A stretch of 64,000 nt of DNA from Neptunicoccus sediminis (GTDB lineage Bacteria; Pseudomonadota; Alphaproteobacteria; Rhodobacterales; Rhodobacteraceae), in assembly GCF_001719615.1 (NCBI RefSeq), contig NZ_MDVX01000001.1, positions 62,001 through 126,000 on the forward strand, written 5' to 3'. Below are positions 36,541 to 45,897 of this stretch, one piece after another (the first letter of the stretch is position 1; each line of letters starts with the position of its first letter). Below the pieces are notes generated by a model. The model saw only the letters and a program-made list of their open reading frames with translations. It was not told where the DNA came from and searched no databases. The position numbers and the translations under genes are program-made.

Positions 36541-37719
36541 ATGAAATTTCCAGAGCGGTTCTCGAACCTGCCAGAATACGCGTTTCCGCGTCTCCGTGCC
36601 CTGTTGGATCACCATCCCGCAGGCGGTGACGTTTTGCATATGTCCATTGGCGAACCGAAGCACGCCTTCCCGCGATTCGTGGAAGAAGAGATCACGAAAC
36701 ACGCGCATGAGTTCGCGAAATACCCGCCCAATGACGGCGCACCCGAACTGCTGGGCGCAATTGCGGACTGGATCAAGCGGCGTTTTGATGTCGCGGTTGA
36801 TCCGGCGACTCAGGTGCTTTCGCTGAACGGCACCCGCGAAGGGCTGTTCAATGCCTGCGTTGCCACCTGCCCCGAAAAAAAGTCCGGCAAGACACCCTAT
36901 GTGCTGATGCCGAACCCGTTCTATCAGGTATACGCCGTGGCTGCGGCGGCTGTTGGTGCGACCCCTGTTTTTGTGAATGCCACAGAACAAACCGGCTTTC
37001 TGCCGGATTATGCAAATGTCCCCGGGGACATCCTGAACGATACAGCCATCGTCTACGTCTGCTCACCGTCGAACCCGCAAGGGGCTGTGGCGGATTTTGA
37101 CTATTGGCGCGATCTGCTGGCTTTGGCCGAGAAATACGATTTCCGTATCTTCGCGGATGAATGCTACTCCGAAATTTACCGCGACACGCCGCCCACAGGG
37201 GCGCTGGAGGCGGCGCAAAAGCTCGGGGTTGATCCGGAACGGGTGGTGATCTTCCATTCGCTGTCCAAGCGGTCCAACCTGCCCGGATTGCGGTCCGGTT
37301 TTGCTGCCGGTGGACCGGCAACGATGGCGCACCTGAAACAGCTGCGCAATTATGCAGGCGCCCCCCTGCCTCTGCCGATCCAGCGGGCGGCGACACGGGT
37401 TTGGGCGGATGAGAACCACGTGATCGAAAACCGCGCCTTGTACCGCGCGAAATTCGAACTGGCCGATGAAATATTCCACGGCATCAACGGCTATGTTGCA
37501 CCGCAAGCCGGATTTTTCCTGTGGCTGCCTGTGGAAGATGGCGCAGCGGCTGCATTGAAGCTGTGGCAGGCGTCCGGTGTGCGGGTGCTGCCGGGTGCAT
37601 TTTTGGGACGAGACGTAGACGGGACAAACCCGGGCCACGGTTATATCCGTGTCGCTCTGGTGGCTCCGATAGATGAAATGACGCGCGGATTGCATGACAT
37701 CCGCCGTCATTTGTACTGA
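36541..37719 (+). CDS. Class I/II PLP-dependent aminotransferase
   Basis: This is a 392-residue fold-type I aminotransferase with the substrate arginine and N-terminal loop region near HMSIGEPKH, the [11 protein letters not shown] segment, the [12 protein letters not shown] strand and the PLP lysine in [15 protein letters not shown] near residue 247. It resembles the succinyldiaminopimelate aminotransferase (DapC)-like group of alphaproteobacteria, but the substrate cannot be fixed by sequence. It is immediately upstream of ftsK (11 nt), suggesting co-transcription of an amino-acid or lysine/peptidoglycan gene with a division gene. Confidence 0.88.
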   Translation: MKFPERFSNLPEYAFPRLRALLDHHPAGGDVLHMSIGEPKHAFPRFVEEEITKHAHEFAKYPPNDGAPELLGAIADWIKRRFDVAVDPATQVLSLNGTREGLFNACVATCPEKKSGKTPYVLMPNPFYQVYAVAAAAVGATPVFVNATEQTGFLPDYANVPGDILNDTAIVYVCSPSNPQGAVADFDYWRDLLALAEKYDFRIFADECYSEIYRDTPPTGALEAAQKLGVDPERVVIFHSLSKRSNLPGLRSGFAAGGPATMAHLKQLRNYAGAPLPLPIQRAATRVWADENHVIENRALYRAKFELADEIFHGINGYVAPQAGFFLWLPVEDGAAAALKLWQASGVRVLPGAFLGRDVDGTNPGHGYIRVALVAPIDEMTRGLHDIRRHLY

Positions 37720-37730
37720 GAGGTAGGGAC

Positions 37731-40586
37731 ATGGCGTATCAGGCGCGCACACGCGATCCATTGTTGGAAACCCATATGCAAGAGGCCATCCGCAAACGCG
37801 GAACCGAGCTGATCGGTCTGGCGATGGTCGGCTTTGCCATCCTTATGGGTGCGATGCTGTGGACCTATTCCCCCAAAGACCCAAGCTGGCTGTCCGCAAC
37901 TTCGGCACCGGCGCAGAATATTCTGGGCACATTCGGGGCGTCGATTTCCTCTCGCCTGATGCTGACAATCGGCTGGGCCTCTTGGTGTTTGCCGGTGCTG
38001 TTCTTTGTCTGGGGATCGCGTTTTGTGCTGCATATCGGGGACAATCGTTTGCTAAGCCGCGCGGTCAGTATTCCGGTGTTTGTCGCGTTCACGGCCGTGT
38101 TTCTGGCCACCCATGTCCCGCTGGAAAGCTGGCAGCACGGGTTTGGCCTTGGCGGTCTGTCCGGCGATGCAGCAGTGGGTATTCTGATGGATCTGGTGCC
38201 GTTGCAACTGACCCTGCGGCTGATCGTGATCACGCTGGCGCTGGCGTTTCTGTTTGTGGTGACATCGCTCTTTGCGCTTGGCTTTTCCAAACAGGAACTG
38301 TCCTACATCAGCCAATATGCGCTGGTTGCCGTGATCCTGACCTATGCCTCTATCGTGTCCTTCCTGAACCTTGTGGTGCAGGGCGGTGCCAAAGGTGCCG
38401 TTGCTGCCAGAACAGGACTGGAGGCCCGCCGCGCCACCCGTAAGGAAACCGCTGCGCAAAAAGCGCCTCTTGTGGCAAAAGAAGAGGCCAAGGCTGAACC
38501 GGATGCGATTGAGAAAATCAAACCGCTGCGCGGCATCACCCTGCCCAAACTGAAACTTCCGACCCTGCGCAAAGCCCAAACCGAACAGGAGGCCGAGGAC
38601 GACGAAGCGCTGATCGAACCGCTGCCCCCCGAAGTGCAAGAGGAACACGTCCACGACGAAGACCGTGTGCGCAACCGGATCAATGATGCGATCAAAACCA
38701 AAGTGCTGCGCGCCCGCACCCTGCGTGTGCAAAACACACCGCCGGAACCTGTCGTAACCGAGAATATCTTCCGCGATTCAGCAGATGACGGCTATGCGGT
38801 GATGCCAGCCCTTGGCGGTGCATCCCGCGGCTATGGGGATGACGTGGCCGAACCGCCTGTCAGCTTCCAGTCCGTCCGTGCCCGTGCCGAAGTCGCGGCA
38901 CCTGCCGCCCCTGCCCCGACGCAGGCCGCAGAACCCGTGGCACCGGCCCGCCCGCGCCCACCCCAACCAGAGGCAAAACAGGTCGTACAACCCCGCGCCC
39001 CGCGCACGGCCGTAAAGCAGAGCAAACGGGCACAGGAAGAGGCCCAGCCCAGCCTGTTCAAAGGCGCGGAAGAAGAATACGAGACCCCGCCACTGGACCT
39101 GCTGGCCCATCCGTCGAGCATCGTGCGGCATCACCTGTCCGATGAGGCACTGGAAGAAAACGCCCGTATGCTGGAAAACGTTCTGGATGATTACGGCGTC
39201 AAAGGCGAAATCGTTTCCGTACGTCCCGGCCCTGTTGTCACCATGTACGAACTGGAACCGGCCCCCGGTTTGAAAGCCAGCCGCGTGATCGGTCTGGCCG
39301 ATGACATCGCCCGGTCCATGTCCGCGCTGTCTGCCCGTGTGTCCACCGTTCCGGGCAAATCGGTGATCGGCATCGAACTGCCAAACGAAAAGCGGGAAAC
39401 CGTGCTGCTGCGCGAGCTTCTGGCCTCGCAGGATTACGGTGACGGCGAACAGAACCTGCCACTTGCGCTTGGCAAGGATATTGGCGGCAAGTCGATGATC
39501 GCCAACCTTGCGAAAATGCCTCACCTGTTGATCGCGGGGACTACCGGTTCGGGTAAATCCGTGGCGATTAACACCATGATCCTCAGCCTGTTGTACAAAC
39601 TTTCGCCCGATGAATGCCGGATGATCATGATTGACCCGAAGATGCTCGAACTGTCGGTTTATGACGGCATTCCGCATCTGTTGTCCCCTGTTGTGACCGA
39701 CCCGAAGAAAGCGGTCGTGGCGCTAAAATGGGTCGTCGGCGAGATGGAAGAGCGCTATCGCAAGATGTCCAAAATGGGCGTGCGCAATATCGGCGGCTAT
39801 AACGCCCGTGTCGAAGCCGCCCTGAAAAAAGGCGAGGATTTCACCCGCACTGTGCAGACCGGCTTTGATGATGATACCGGCGAACCGGTGTTTGAGACAG
39901 AGACCTTCACACCCGAGAAAATGCCTTACATCGTGGTGATCGTGGACGAGATGGCCGACCTGATGATGGTGGCCGGTAAAGAAATCGAAGCCTGCATCCA
40001 GCGTCTGGCACAGATGGCCCGTGCATCGGGTATCCACCTGATCATGGCCACACAGCGCCCGTCCGTTGACGTGATCACTGGCACCATCAAAGCGAACTTC
40101 CCAACGCGGATTTCGTTTCAGGTGACGTCGAAAATCGACAGCCGCACAATCCTCGGGGAGATGGGCGCAGAGCAACTGCTGGGCATGGGCGACATGCTTT
40201 ATATGGCTGGTGGCGGTAAGGTGACGCGGGTTCACGCGCCTTTTGCCAGCGACGAGGAAGTCGAAGAAGTCGTGAACCACCTCAAGGCGCTTGGCGCGCC
40301 GGAATATGTATCCGGTGTTGTCGAAGGTCCGGCAGACGACAAGGAAAGCGACATTGACGCGGTTCTTGGTCTTGGCAGCAATACCAACGGCGAGGATGCG
40401 CTTTACGATCAGGCTGTGGCCATCGTGATCAAGGATCGCAAATGTTCCACCAGCTATATTCAGCGCAAACTGTCCATCGGCTATAACAAAGCGGCCAAAC
40501 TGGTTGAACAGATGGAAGAACAGGGTGTCGTCAGTCAGGCGAACCACGTCGGCAAACGGGAAATTCTGGTGCCCGAACAACATTGA
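37731..40586 (+). CDS. ftsK: DNA translocase FtsK
   Basis: This 951-residue double-stranded DNA pump resolves chromosomes at the septum. Four membrane helices occupy about residues 25-205, followed by a Pro/Ala/Glu-rich linker of about 250 residues. The motor domain has Walker A GTTGSGKS near residue 605, Walker [13 protein letters not shown] and [19 protein letters not shown]. The C-terminal gamma winged helix ([20 protein letters not shown]) reads KOPS-like sequences and contacts XerD. GGTAGGGAC precedes the ATG. It is followed by a stem-loop and then lolA. Confidence 0.95.
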   Translation: MAYQARTRDPLLETHMQEAIRKRGTELIGLAMVGFAILMGAMLWTYSPKDPSWLSATSAPAQNILGTFGASISSRLMLTIGWASWCLPVLFFVWGSRFVLHIGDNRLLSRAVSIPVFVAFTAVFLATHVPLESWQHGFGLGGLSGDAAVGILMDLVPLQLTLRLIVITLALAFLFVVTSLFALGFSKQELSYISQYALVAVILTYASIVSFLNLVVQGGAKGAVAARTGLEARRATRKETAAQKAPLVAKEEAKAEPDAIEKIKPLRGITLPKLKLPTLRKAQTEQEAEDDEALIEPLPPEVQEEHVHDEDRVRNRINDAIKTKVLRARTLRVQNTPPEPVVTENIFRDSADDGYAVMPALGGASRGYGDDVAEPPVSFQSVRARAEVAAPAAPAPTQAAEPVAPARPRPPQPEAKQVVQPRAPRTAVKQSKRAQEEAQPSLFKGAEEEYETPPLDLLAHPSSIVRHHLSDEALEENARMLENVLDDYGVKGEIVSVRPGPVVTMYELEPAPGLKASRVIGLADDIARSMSALSARVSTVPGKSVIGIELPNEKRETVLLRELLASQDYGDGEQNLPLALGKDIGGKSMIANLAKMPHLLIAGTTGSGKSVAINTMILSLLYKLSPDECRMIMIDPKMLELSVYDGIPHLLSPVVTDPKKAVVALKWVVGEMEERYRKMSKMGVRNIGGYNARVEAALKKGEDFTRTVQTGFDDDTGEPVFETETFTPEKMPYIVVIVDEMADLMMVAGKEIEACIQRLAQMARASGIHLIMATQRPSVDVITGTIKANFPTRISFQVTSKIDSRTILGEMGAEQLLGMGDMLYMAGGGKVTRVHAPFASDEEVEEVVNHLKALGAPEYVSGVVEGPADDKESDIDAVLGLGSNTNGEDALYDQAVAIVIKDRKCSTSYIQRKLSIGYNKAAKLVEQMEEQGVVSQANHVGKREILVPEQH

Positions 40587-40594
40587 CGAATGCA

Positions 40595-40622
40595 GACACA
40601 AGGCGGTTTTCCGCCTTGTGTC
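40595..40622. terminator. Perfect 12-bp stem-loop after ftsK
   Basis: GACACAAGGCGG and CCGCCTTGTGTC pair perfectly across a TTTT loop, 9 nt after the ftsK stop. The next bases are CCCCCC rather than T, so it is either a weak terminator or an mRNA-end stabiliser. Confidence 0.5.
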
Positions 40623-40689
40623 CCCCCCATCACAGTCCTGTGTAACTATGTGGCTTTTGCCATTCCCGCGGGCGACCTATATTAGAATT

Positions 40690-41298
40690 ATGAAACGTAG
40701 ATTTTTCCTCGGCGCTTTGTCCGCCTTTAGTATTGCAGCACCGGCTCTGGCGCAGTCCCAGCCGCTGTCGCTGAACGAACTTTCCAACTATCTGAACACT
40801 CTGACCAGTGCGCAGGGGGCGTTTACGCAGGTCAATCCGGACGGCACCCTGTCCAAAGGGACGTTTTATCTTAAACGACCGGGGCGGATGCGGTTCGAAT
40901 ACGAGCCACCCAATGACGCGCTGGTGGTGGCCGGACAGGGCAAGCTGGCGATCTTTGACAAAAGATCGAACAGTGGCGGACAGCAGTATCCGCTGCACCG
41001 CACGCCGTTGCATATCATCCTGAAAGACAAGGTGAACCTGAACGCCAGCGGCATGGTTGTCGCGCACCAGCACGACGGAACCGCCACCACTGTCACGGCC
41101 CAAGACCCCCAGCACCCCAATTATGGGAATGTTAAGCTGGTCTTTACCGCCAACCCGACAGAGTTGCGACAGTGGATCGTAACGGATGAAAGCGGGCAGA
41201 AAACCACCGTGGTTCTGGGCAAGTTGGAACATAACAAGCGCCTGCAGGCGCGATTGTTCAACGTGGACCGGATCGCCAAGGAAGGCGACATCCGCTAA
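40690..41298 (+). CDS. lolA: LolA-like outer-membrane lipoprotein carrier
   Basis: This 202-residue periplasmic protein has a signal peptide at residues 1-20 (ends AALA, then QSQPL), the LolA-type LNTLTSAQGAFTQ helix and GTFYLKRPGRMRFEYEPPN, the core of the hydrophobic-cavity barrel. LolA shuttles lipoproteins from LolCDE to the outer membrane; LolB may be absent in this group. The start at 40690 gives a normal signal peptide; no clear Shine-Dalgarno precedes it and the frame extends to 40504 inside ftsK. The ftsK-lolA order is common in alphaproteobacteria and supports the call. Confidence 0.88.
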   Translation: MKRRFFLGALSAFSIAAPALAQSQPLSLNELSNYLNTLTSAQGAFTQVNPDGTLSKGTFYLKRPGRMRFEYEPPNDALVVAGQGKLAIFDKRSNSGGQQYPLHRTPLHIILKDKVNLNASGMVVAHQHDGTATTVTAQDPQHPNYGNVKLVFTANPTELRQWIVTDESGQKTTVVLGKLEHNKRLQARLFNVDRIAKEGDIR

Positions 41299-41306
41299 CC
41301 CTTTGC

Positions 41307-41335
41307 ACAGGCGGAACCCAACCGGAACCGCCTGT
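41307..41335. terminator. Stem-loop between convergent lolA and transglycosylase genes
   Basis: ACAGGCGG and CCGCCTGT pair across a 13-nt loop in the 51-bp convergent gap. No T run is present; it could be a rough bidirectional terminator. Confidence 0.35.
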
Positions 41336-41349
41336 CACGCCAGCCCCGT

Positions 41350-41925
41350 TTAACGACAGGTGTTAAGCTGCGCCCCGTAAAGGATCGCACGGGCCTGAAC
41401 CTTGGCCGCGACATTCAAAAGCCACTGCTGGTTGCGATAGCTGCCCCGTTTGTATCCGGTGTGGCCCTGATGATAGGCGAGATACTGGTTATAGGCATCG
41501 GTCTTGGCGATGCCGTTGCGCTTGGTGCTTTCGTTCATGTACCAACCCATGAAATCCACCGCATCTTCAAAGTCGTGACGTTTGGCACGTCGGTTTCCCG
41601 TCGCTTTTTTATACCAGTCCCACGTGCCGTCGATCGCCTGAGAATACCCATAGGCCGAAGACTGCCGTCCCATCGGGATTACCCCCAGCGTGTACTTTCG
41701 TGGTGTACGCGCGTGGGATTTGAAATGGCTCTCGTGGTAAATCGTGGCGAGGATCACCTCGCCGGGGACACCGTATTTCCGCTCCACCTTCTTGAGATCA
41801 CGGGACCAGCCCCGTTTTTCGTCCAGAATAGAACAGGCATTGTCCAGATTTCGGGGGGGATCGGAACGACCACCCGAGCAGGCGGTCAGGATCAGGATCG
41901 CGATAAGGATCGTGCTGTATTTCAT
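41350..41925 (-). CDS. Lytic transglycosylase (SLT-domain) lipoprotein
   Basis: This 191-residue protein has a lipoprotein signal with LTAC (cysteine at residue 16). The SLT-type domain has a putative catalytic glutamate in ILATIYHESHF near residue 65 and YGYSQAIDGTWDWYKKATG, followed by AVDFMGWYM. Such enzymes cleave glycan strands of peptidoglycan to form anhydro ends and probably act in the periplasm from the outer membrane. The start at 41925 is used. It is downstream of the AEC transporter gene and convergent with lolA. Confidence 0.85.
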   Translation of the reverse strand: MKYSTILIAILILTACSGGRSDPPRNLDNACSILDEKRGWSRDLKKVERKYGVPGEVILATIYHESHFKSHARTPRKYTLGVIPMGRQSSAYGYSQAIDGTWDWYKKATGNRRAKRHDFEDAVDFMGWYMNESTKRNGIAKTDAYNQYLAYHQGHTGYKRGSYRNQQWLLNVAAKVQARAILYGAQLNTCR

Positions 41926-42012
41926 ATCTGCCTCGATGCCGGTCTGTGAGTGCCGGATTTTGAGTGATGTTACACCAAAACGCAGGTGAAAAAAAGAGGC
42001 GGGATTTGGGGG

Positions 42013-42921
42013 CTAGAGGAATAACGCCAATGTGAGCGGGATCGCTGCGACCGATAATAGGGTGGACACGACCACCAGACCGGCGACCTCTCCGGCGGCG
42101 GCACCGTATTTCTCTGCCAGCAGATAGGATGTCACCGCAACGGGGGTGGAAATCTGCAGCACCAGCACCGCCAACGCCACGGGTTCCAGCCGGAAAAACC
42201 GCCCCACAGCATAGGCCACCAGACTACACACCAGTATCTTGACCGCAGACAGAACCACAGCCCGGAGGATGTTCTGCGGCGTCAGTCGCGCCAGTGCCAC
42301 GCCAAGGGTGATCAACATCAAGGGAATGGCCATTTGTCCGATCAGCGAGAGCGTATTTGTCAGCCAGACCGGCGTGCTCCACCCTTGCAGCAGGAACAGC
42401 CCGCCCAGCAGTGTGGCCCAGACCATCGGCTCTTTCAGAACCTTGAGCGGCGATCCGCCGCCCGACACCAGCCAGATCCCGAAGGTAAAGGAATAGATCC
42501 CCATCAGCGCAAATATCACAACCGCATACCCCATCCCCGCCTCGCCAAAGGCAAACAACGCCAGCGGCAGGCCAAGGTTTCCGGTGTTCCCGAAAATCAG
42601 CGGCGCCAGATAGGTCTGCATGTCCAGCTTGAACACACGCACGATAATGAAAAACACAATTGTAACAGCGACATAGGCGGAACACGCCGCCCATATCGTG
42701 TCAAACAAAGTGCCACGGTCTATGTCCGTTTTCATCAGCGCGGTAAAGATAAGCGCCGGCACGCCAAGGGTCATCGACAGCCGTGTGACGAACTGGACGC
42801 GATACTCGTATCCAAGCCGGACCCAGACCACGCCGATCAGCGCCAAAAGGAACACAGGTGCGACAACTTGCAATACTGTTAAGAATAGTGTCACGTACTG
42901 TTTCCCTGAAATTCCTTGCAT
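42013..42921 (-). CDS. AEC family transporter (auxin efflux carrier type)
   Basis: This is a 302-residue inner-membrane permease with about ten helices and an inverted-repeat layout typical of the AEC family: helices 1-5 with FRMTLGVPALIF-like SMTLGVPALIF near residue 50, FGNTGNLGLPLALF near residue 113 and, in the second half, a broken helix around TPVAVTSYLLAEKYG. Members export or import organic anions such as malonate or malate. GAGGGA lies 5 nt before the ATG at 42921. It is divergent from hspQ. Confidence 0.87.
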   Translation of the reverse strand: MQGISGKQYVTLFLTVLQVVAPVFLLALIGVVWVRLGYEYRVQFVTRLSMTLGVPALIFTALMKTDIDRGTLFDTIWAACSAYVAVTIVFFIIVRVFKLDMQTYLAPLIFGNTGNLGLPLALFAFGEAGMGYAVVIFALMGIYSFTFGIWLVSGGGSPLKVLKEPMVWATLLGGLFLLQGWSTPVWLTNTLSLIGQMAIPLMLITLGVALARLTPQNILRAVVLSAVKILVCSLVAYAVGRFFRLEPVALAVLVLQISTPVAVTSYLLAEKYGAAAGEVAGLVVVSTLLSVAAIPLTLALFL

Positions 42922-43001
42922 TCAATCCCTCAATATCGGACAGAATGTCAATGGAATCGTAAGATTCTTGTTACGCGGGTTGTGGGGAATCAGGAGTAAC
43001 C

Positions 43002-43328
43002 ATGTTTGAAGCGGAAGCTAAATTCACAATCGGGCAAGTCGTTCGCCATCGTAAGCATCCCTTCCGGGGTGTGATCTTTGACGTCGATCCCACATTCTCG
43101 AATACCGAGGAGTGGTGGGAGAGCATTCCCGAGGACAACCGTCCCAAAAAGGAGCAGCCTTTCTACCATTTGCTGGCAGAAAATGACTCTTCCTATTATG
43201 TGGCTTATGTGTCCGAACAAAATCTAGAAACCGATCCGACCGGTGCGCCGGTGGACCATCCAGAAGTGATCGCAATGTTCGGAGAGCTGAACAACGGTCA
43301 GTACCGGCTTGAGGTTCAACTGAACTGA
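43002..43328 (+). CDS. hspQ: Heat shock protein HspQ
   Basis: This is a 108-residue protein with the HspQ (hemimethylated-DNA-binding YccV) domain: AKFTIGQVVRHRKHPFRGVI at residues 6-25, VDPTF, EEWW, then KEQPFYHLLAENDSSYYVAYVSEQNL. The family binds hemimethylated DNA and, in enterobacteria, modulates Lon-dependent proteolysis. AGGAG lies 7 nt before the ATG. It is divergent from the AEC gene. It is followed by a 390-bp non-coding region with the large inverted repeat and the 14-bp repeat element. Confidence 0.92.
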   Translation: MFEAEAKFTIGQVVRHRKHPFRGVIFDVDPTFSNTEEWWESIPEDNRPKKEQPFYHLLAENDSSYYVAYVSEQNLETDPTGAPVDHPEVIAMFGELNNGQYRLEVQLN

Positions 43329-43411
43329 GCCATCCGCCGGAACGGGACGGCCCGTCCGTCCAAGGCTGAGGCCGATGCGCCCGCCTTACCAGTCAGGATG
43401 CCGATAACCGC

Positions 43412-43559
43412 AGGATTTTAACACCAATGCGGTTTAACATTCCAAGACCAACATGCAGCAAAACCGCCATGCCTTCCAGTTTACTGGCAGGTCAGGCGGC
43501 TTTTGCTGTTGGTCCGGTCTGGTGCAGGTTCCAAGACCTTGGGAATGTTGTAAAATCCG
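43412..43559. repeat. Imperfect ~150-bp inverted repeat
   Basis: The inner stem pairs AGCAAAACCGCC (43457-43468) with GGCGGCTTTTGCT (43495-43507). Further out, GACCAAC (43446-43452) pairs with GTTGGTC (43508-43514), AACATTCC (43436-43443) with GGGAATGTT, and GGATTTTA (43413-43420) with TAAAATCC (43551-43558). A small CCAGT/ACTGG hairpin sits at the tip. The arms carry unequal insertions. It may be a degenerate non-autonomous mobile element or a structured transcript. Confidence 0.6.
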
Positions 43560-43561
43560 GA

Positions 43562-43633
43562 TTATCACCCTGCATATATGAAGCGTCTTAAATGAAGCTT
43601 CATATATGAAGCTTCATAATTGCAGGGTCATAA
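43562..43633. repeat. 14-bp repeat element, copy A (three units)
   Basis: Inverted ends TTATCACCCTGCA (43562-43574) and TGCAGGGTCATAA (43621-43633) differ at one position when paired. Between them lie a 3-nt spacer, then three abutting 14-bp units at 43578-43591, 43592-43605 and 43606-43619 (consensus ATGAAGCTTCATAA), and a 1-nt spacer T. Each unit carries a palindromic GAAGCTTC or a variant. The design is the same as in copy B at 51228-51338. Confidence 0.8.
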
Positions 43634-43718
43634 AACGGCGCACCCCGCAGATATTCCGCGCAGGCCGATAGGTCAGCCAGTTATCCGGCAGGCCGTCGTC
43701 TTGCAAAACCTCCCAACT

Positions 43719-45299
43719 TCAATAACCGAGCGCGCATCCGTCTTTGCGTGGATCGGACCCGCCTTCCAGAACGCCGGTTTCGGGGTTGATCACAATTGCC
43801 TGCGCCCCACCAATAGCGACATCAGGGGTGACAATGTCATGCCCCATCGCCATCAGGTCCTGTCGCAGATTTGCGCCATATCCCCGTTCCAGTTGCAGTT
43901 TTCCATCGGCTGCAAAGCTGCGCGGCGCGTCGATTGCTTCTTGCACCGACATCCCGTAATCCACCATGTTCGACACCAGCCGCGTGTGCCCTGTGGACTG
44001 GTACTGCCCGCCCATCACCCCGAACGGCATGATAACCTTACCGCCCTTGCGCAGCATCGCCGGAATGATCGTGTGCATCGGCCGCTTGCCCCCGCCGGCT
44101 TCATTGGGATGGCCCGCCTCCAGAGAGAACCCCGAGCCGCGGTTCTGAAAATTGATCCCGAATTTGTCAGAGGCCAGCCCCGCCCCGAAGGAATGGAACA
44201 CCGAATAAATCAGCGAAACGGCCATTCTGTCCCGATCGACCACAGTCAGATAGACCGTTTCCTTATGCACGCTTTCCGAGACCACGGTGGCCGAGGGCAT
44301 GGCTTTGTGCGGGTCAATTAGCCCTGCCAGTTTCGCCGCAGTCTCTGCCAAGGTCATATAGTCCAAGCGGTCCATATAATCCGGATCTGCCAGAAAACGG
44401 TTGCGGGTATCATAGGCCAGTTTGGTGGCTTCCGCCTCTATATGAACCCGCTGGGAACTGAGCGCACCATAAGCAGGCATGTCGAAATGGGACAGGATGT
44501 TTGCCAGCAGGATTGCCGTTGCCCCCTGCCCGTTGGGGCGATGCTCGACCAGTTCCACATCCTTATAGGTGCCGCTGATCGGGTCGGTATAGTCGCAGGC
44601 GGTCGCTGCAAAATCATCCAGCGTATGCACTCCGCCCAGCGCGTTCAAAGAGGCGACCATATCTTCGGCCACTTCGCCTTCGTAAAACCCGTCCCGCCCT
44701 TCCAGCGCCACACGCTCCAGCACTTCTGCCTGATCGGGCGCGCGGAAAATCTGTCCCGGGGTTGGTGCTTTTCCATCCAGAAGGTAGAAATCCCGTGCCG
44801 CACCTTGCAGGAAATCTGCCGCGCGGTGCCAGTCAAAACAGGTGCGTGGTGCCAGCGGGACACCGGCACGGGCGTAATGGATGGCTGGGGCAAGGGACGC
44901 CTTCAGTCCCAGCTTGCCATAGTCTTGCGACAACCGGCAAAACGCATCAATCGCGCCGGGAACCGTCACCGCCGCCGCATCGTGCAGCGGCATGGTCTTA
45001 TGCCCCGCCGCCCGCAGCTTCTCAGCCTCAAGCGCGGCCGGTGCGCGTCCCGATCCGTTCAGTGCCACAACCTCTTCGCTGCCCGCAGGTTTGAGCAAGA
45101 CAAAGCAATCGCCGCCGATGCCGGTCATTTGCGGTTCACACACCCCCAGCAAAACGCCCGCGGCAATCGCCGCATCCACCGCATTGCCGCCCGCCTCCAG
45201 CATCTGCACCGCAACCTTAGCCGCCAGCGGGGTGGATGTGGCACACATGCCGTTTACTGCAAATACCGGAGAGCGTCCGGGCAGGTGAAAGTCGCGCAT
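43719..45299 (-). CDS. Gamma-glutamyltransferase family protein
   Basis: This 526-residue Ntn-hydrolase precursor should cleave itself at the catalytic threonine. That residue is probably the T of KETVYLTVVDRDRMAVSL, which aligns with TTHFSVVD of classical GGT. The N-terminal part has ATSTPLAAKVAVQMLEAGGNAVDAAIA, and the C-terminal half contains MGGQYQSTGHTRLV and a GYGANL segment near the end. GGTs hydrolyse glutathione or transfer its glutamyl group. There is no signal peptide, so this one should be cytosolic, as in the YwrD-like branch. The start at 45299 is used; a structured 598-bp region lies upstream. Confidence 0.88.
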   Translation of the reverse strand: MRDFHLPGRSPVFAVNGMCATSTPLAAKVAVQMLEAGGNAVDAAIAAGVLLGVCEPQMTGIGGDCFVLLKPAGSEEVVALNGSGRAPAALEAEKLRAAGHKTMPLHDAAAVTVPGAIDAFCRLSQDYGKLGLKASLAPAIHYARAGVPLAPRTCFDWHRAADFLQGAARDFYLLDGKAPTPGQIFRAPDQAEVLERVALEGRDGFYEGEVAEDMVASLNALGGVHTLDDFAATACDYTDPISGTYKDVELVEHRPNGQGATAILLANILSHFDMPAYGALSSQRVHIEAEATKLAYDTRNRFLADPDYMDRLDYMTLAETAAKLAGLIDPHKAMPSATVVSESVHKETVYLTVVDRDRMAVSLIYSVFHSFGAGLASDKFGINFQNRGSGFSLEAGHPNEAGGGKRPMHTIIPAMLRKGGKVIMPFGVMGGQYQSTGHTRLVSNMVDYGMSVQEAIDAPRSFAADGKLQLERGYGANLRQDLMAMGHDIVTPDVAIGGAQAIVINPETGVLEGGSDPRKDGCALGY

Positions 45300-45494
45300 T
45301 AATTATGGTCCCCTCTGGCGCGGGTCGGATCCTGTCACACAGCCGCGCAAATATATCTGTCCCCCGCAGACAACAGGGAATGGTTTGCGCCTAAAGAACT
45401 ACAGCAGGCCAGAAAGGGCAAACGTAAAATTAACATCGCATAAACCTGCCGGAAAAGACCGCGCGAATCTGCCGTGTATGATTGGGGGGATAGG

Positions 45495-45547
45495 GCCCCG
45501 ACGCAGCACCCATGGGTGGGGGCTGATATGAGTGCTGCGTCAGGGGC
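45495..45547. other. Strong hairpin upstream of GGT gene
   Basis: GCCCCGACGCAGCAC (45495-45509) pairs with GTGCTGCGTC-a-GGGGC (45532-45547), 15 bp with one bulged base, around a 22-nt loop rich in G and C. No T run follows on either strand. It may lie in a long 5' leader of the GGT gene. Confidence 0.6.
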
Positions 45548-45696
45548 AAGCATTGTTTCAGCTATGAGATAAGTTTCACCCGCGATCTGGGCGAAGAAAG
45601 GGAGGGAATGCGGCAAGAATAAGGTTTTTCGCGATAGCCCCGATCGGGGCGTTCTGCTGCACTGGCACACTTCACCAGATGAGAGCCTGCCAAAAT

Positions 45697-45744
45697 GAAA
45701 AAACCCCGACCGAGACGCCAGTACGCGGCGGTCTCGTCGGGGTT
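45697..45744 (-). terminator. Minus-strand intrinsic terminator with no annotated gene before it
   Basis: The arms AACCCCGA-CGAGAC and GTCTCG-TCGGGGTT pair with one bulge; on the minus strand the hairpin is followed by TTTTTT. The nearest gene upstream on that strand ends beyond 46250 and the DUF2794 gene is on the other strand. The terminator should therefore end an unannotated transcript starting between about 45750 and 46200. Confidence 0.75.
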
Positions 45745-45897
45745 GGTACTCGTTACTCACTATACGCGTAGGGCCTTTATGCCCCGTGACCTTGACAATT
45801 CTGTGCACGGATTGGGGCATTTCAGCGGTGTTTTAGCGCCCTATTTCCGGCAAGAAAGACGCTTGCCATTCACGGTTGTGCGGACCAAACTCTTTAC

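Larger units (their letters stand above)
43329..43718. other. Repeat-rich intergenic region between hspQ and GGT gene
   Basis: This 390-bp convergent gap holds a roughly 150-bp imperfect inverted repeat (43412-43559) and the 14-bp repeat element A (43562-43633). No open reading frame of plausible quality is present. The remaining 85 bp before the GGT stop codon show nothing recognisable. Confidence 0.7.
45300..45897. other. Non-coding region with two large hairpins
   Basis: This 598-bp gap between GGT (minus) and the DUF2794 gene (plus) has no credible gene. A long frame on the minus strand crosses both hairpins and has no family features. The region contains a 15-bp-class hairpin at 45495-45547, the minus-strand terminator at 45697-45744 and a weaker ATGCCCC...GGGGCAT dyad near 45779-45821. 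Confidence 0.65.

Noticed and set aside
43578-43619. The 14-bp arrays as a CRISPR array
   Set aside because: The units abut directly with no variable spacers, are far too short, and no cas gene is present.
45335-45820. 161-residue minus-strand open frame upstream of the GGT gene
   Set aside because: It crosses both strong hairpins including the terminator, has no family features, and its composition does not look like a real protein.
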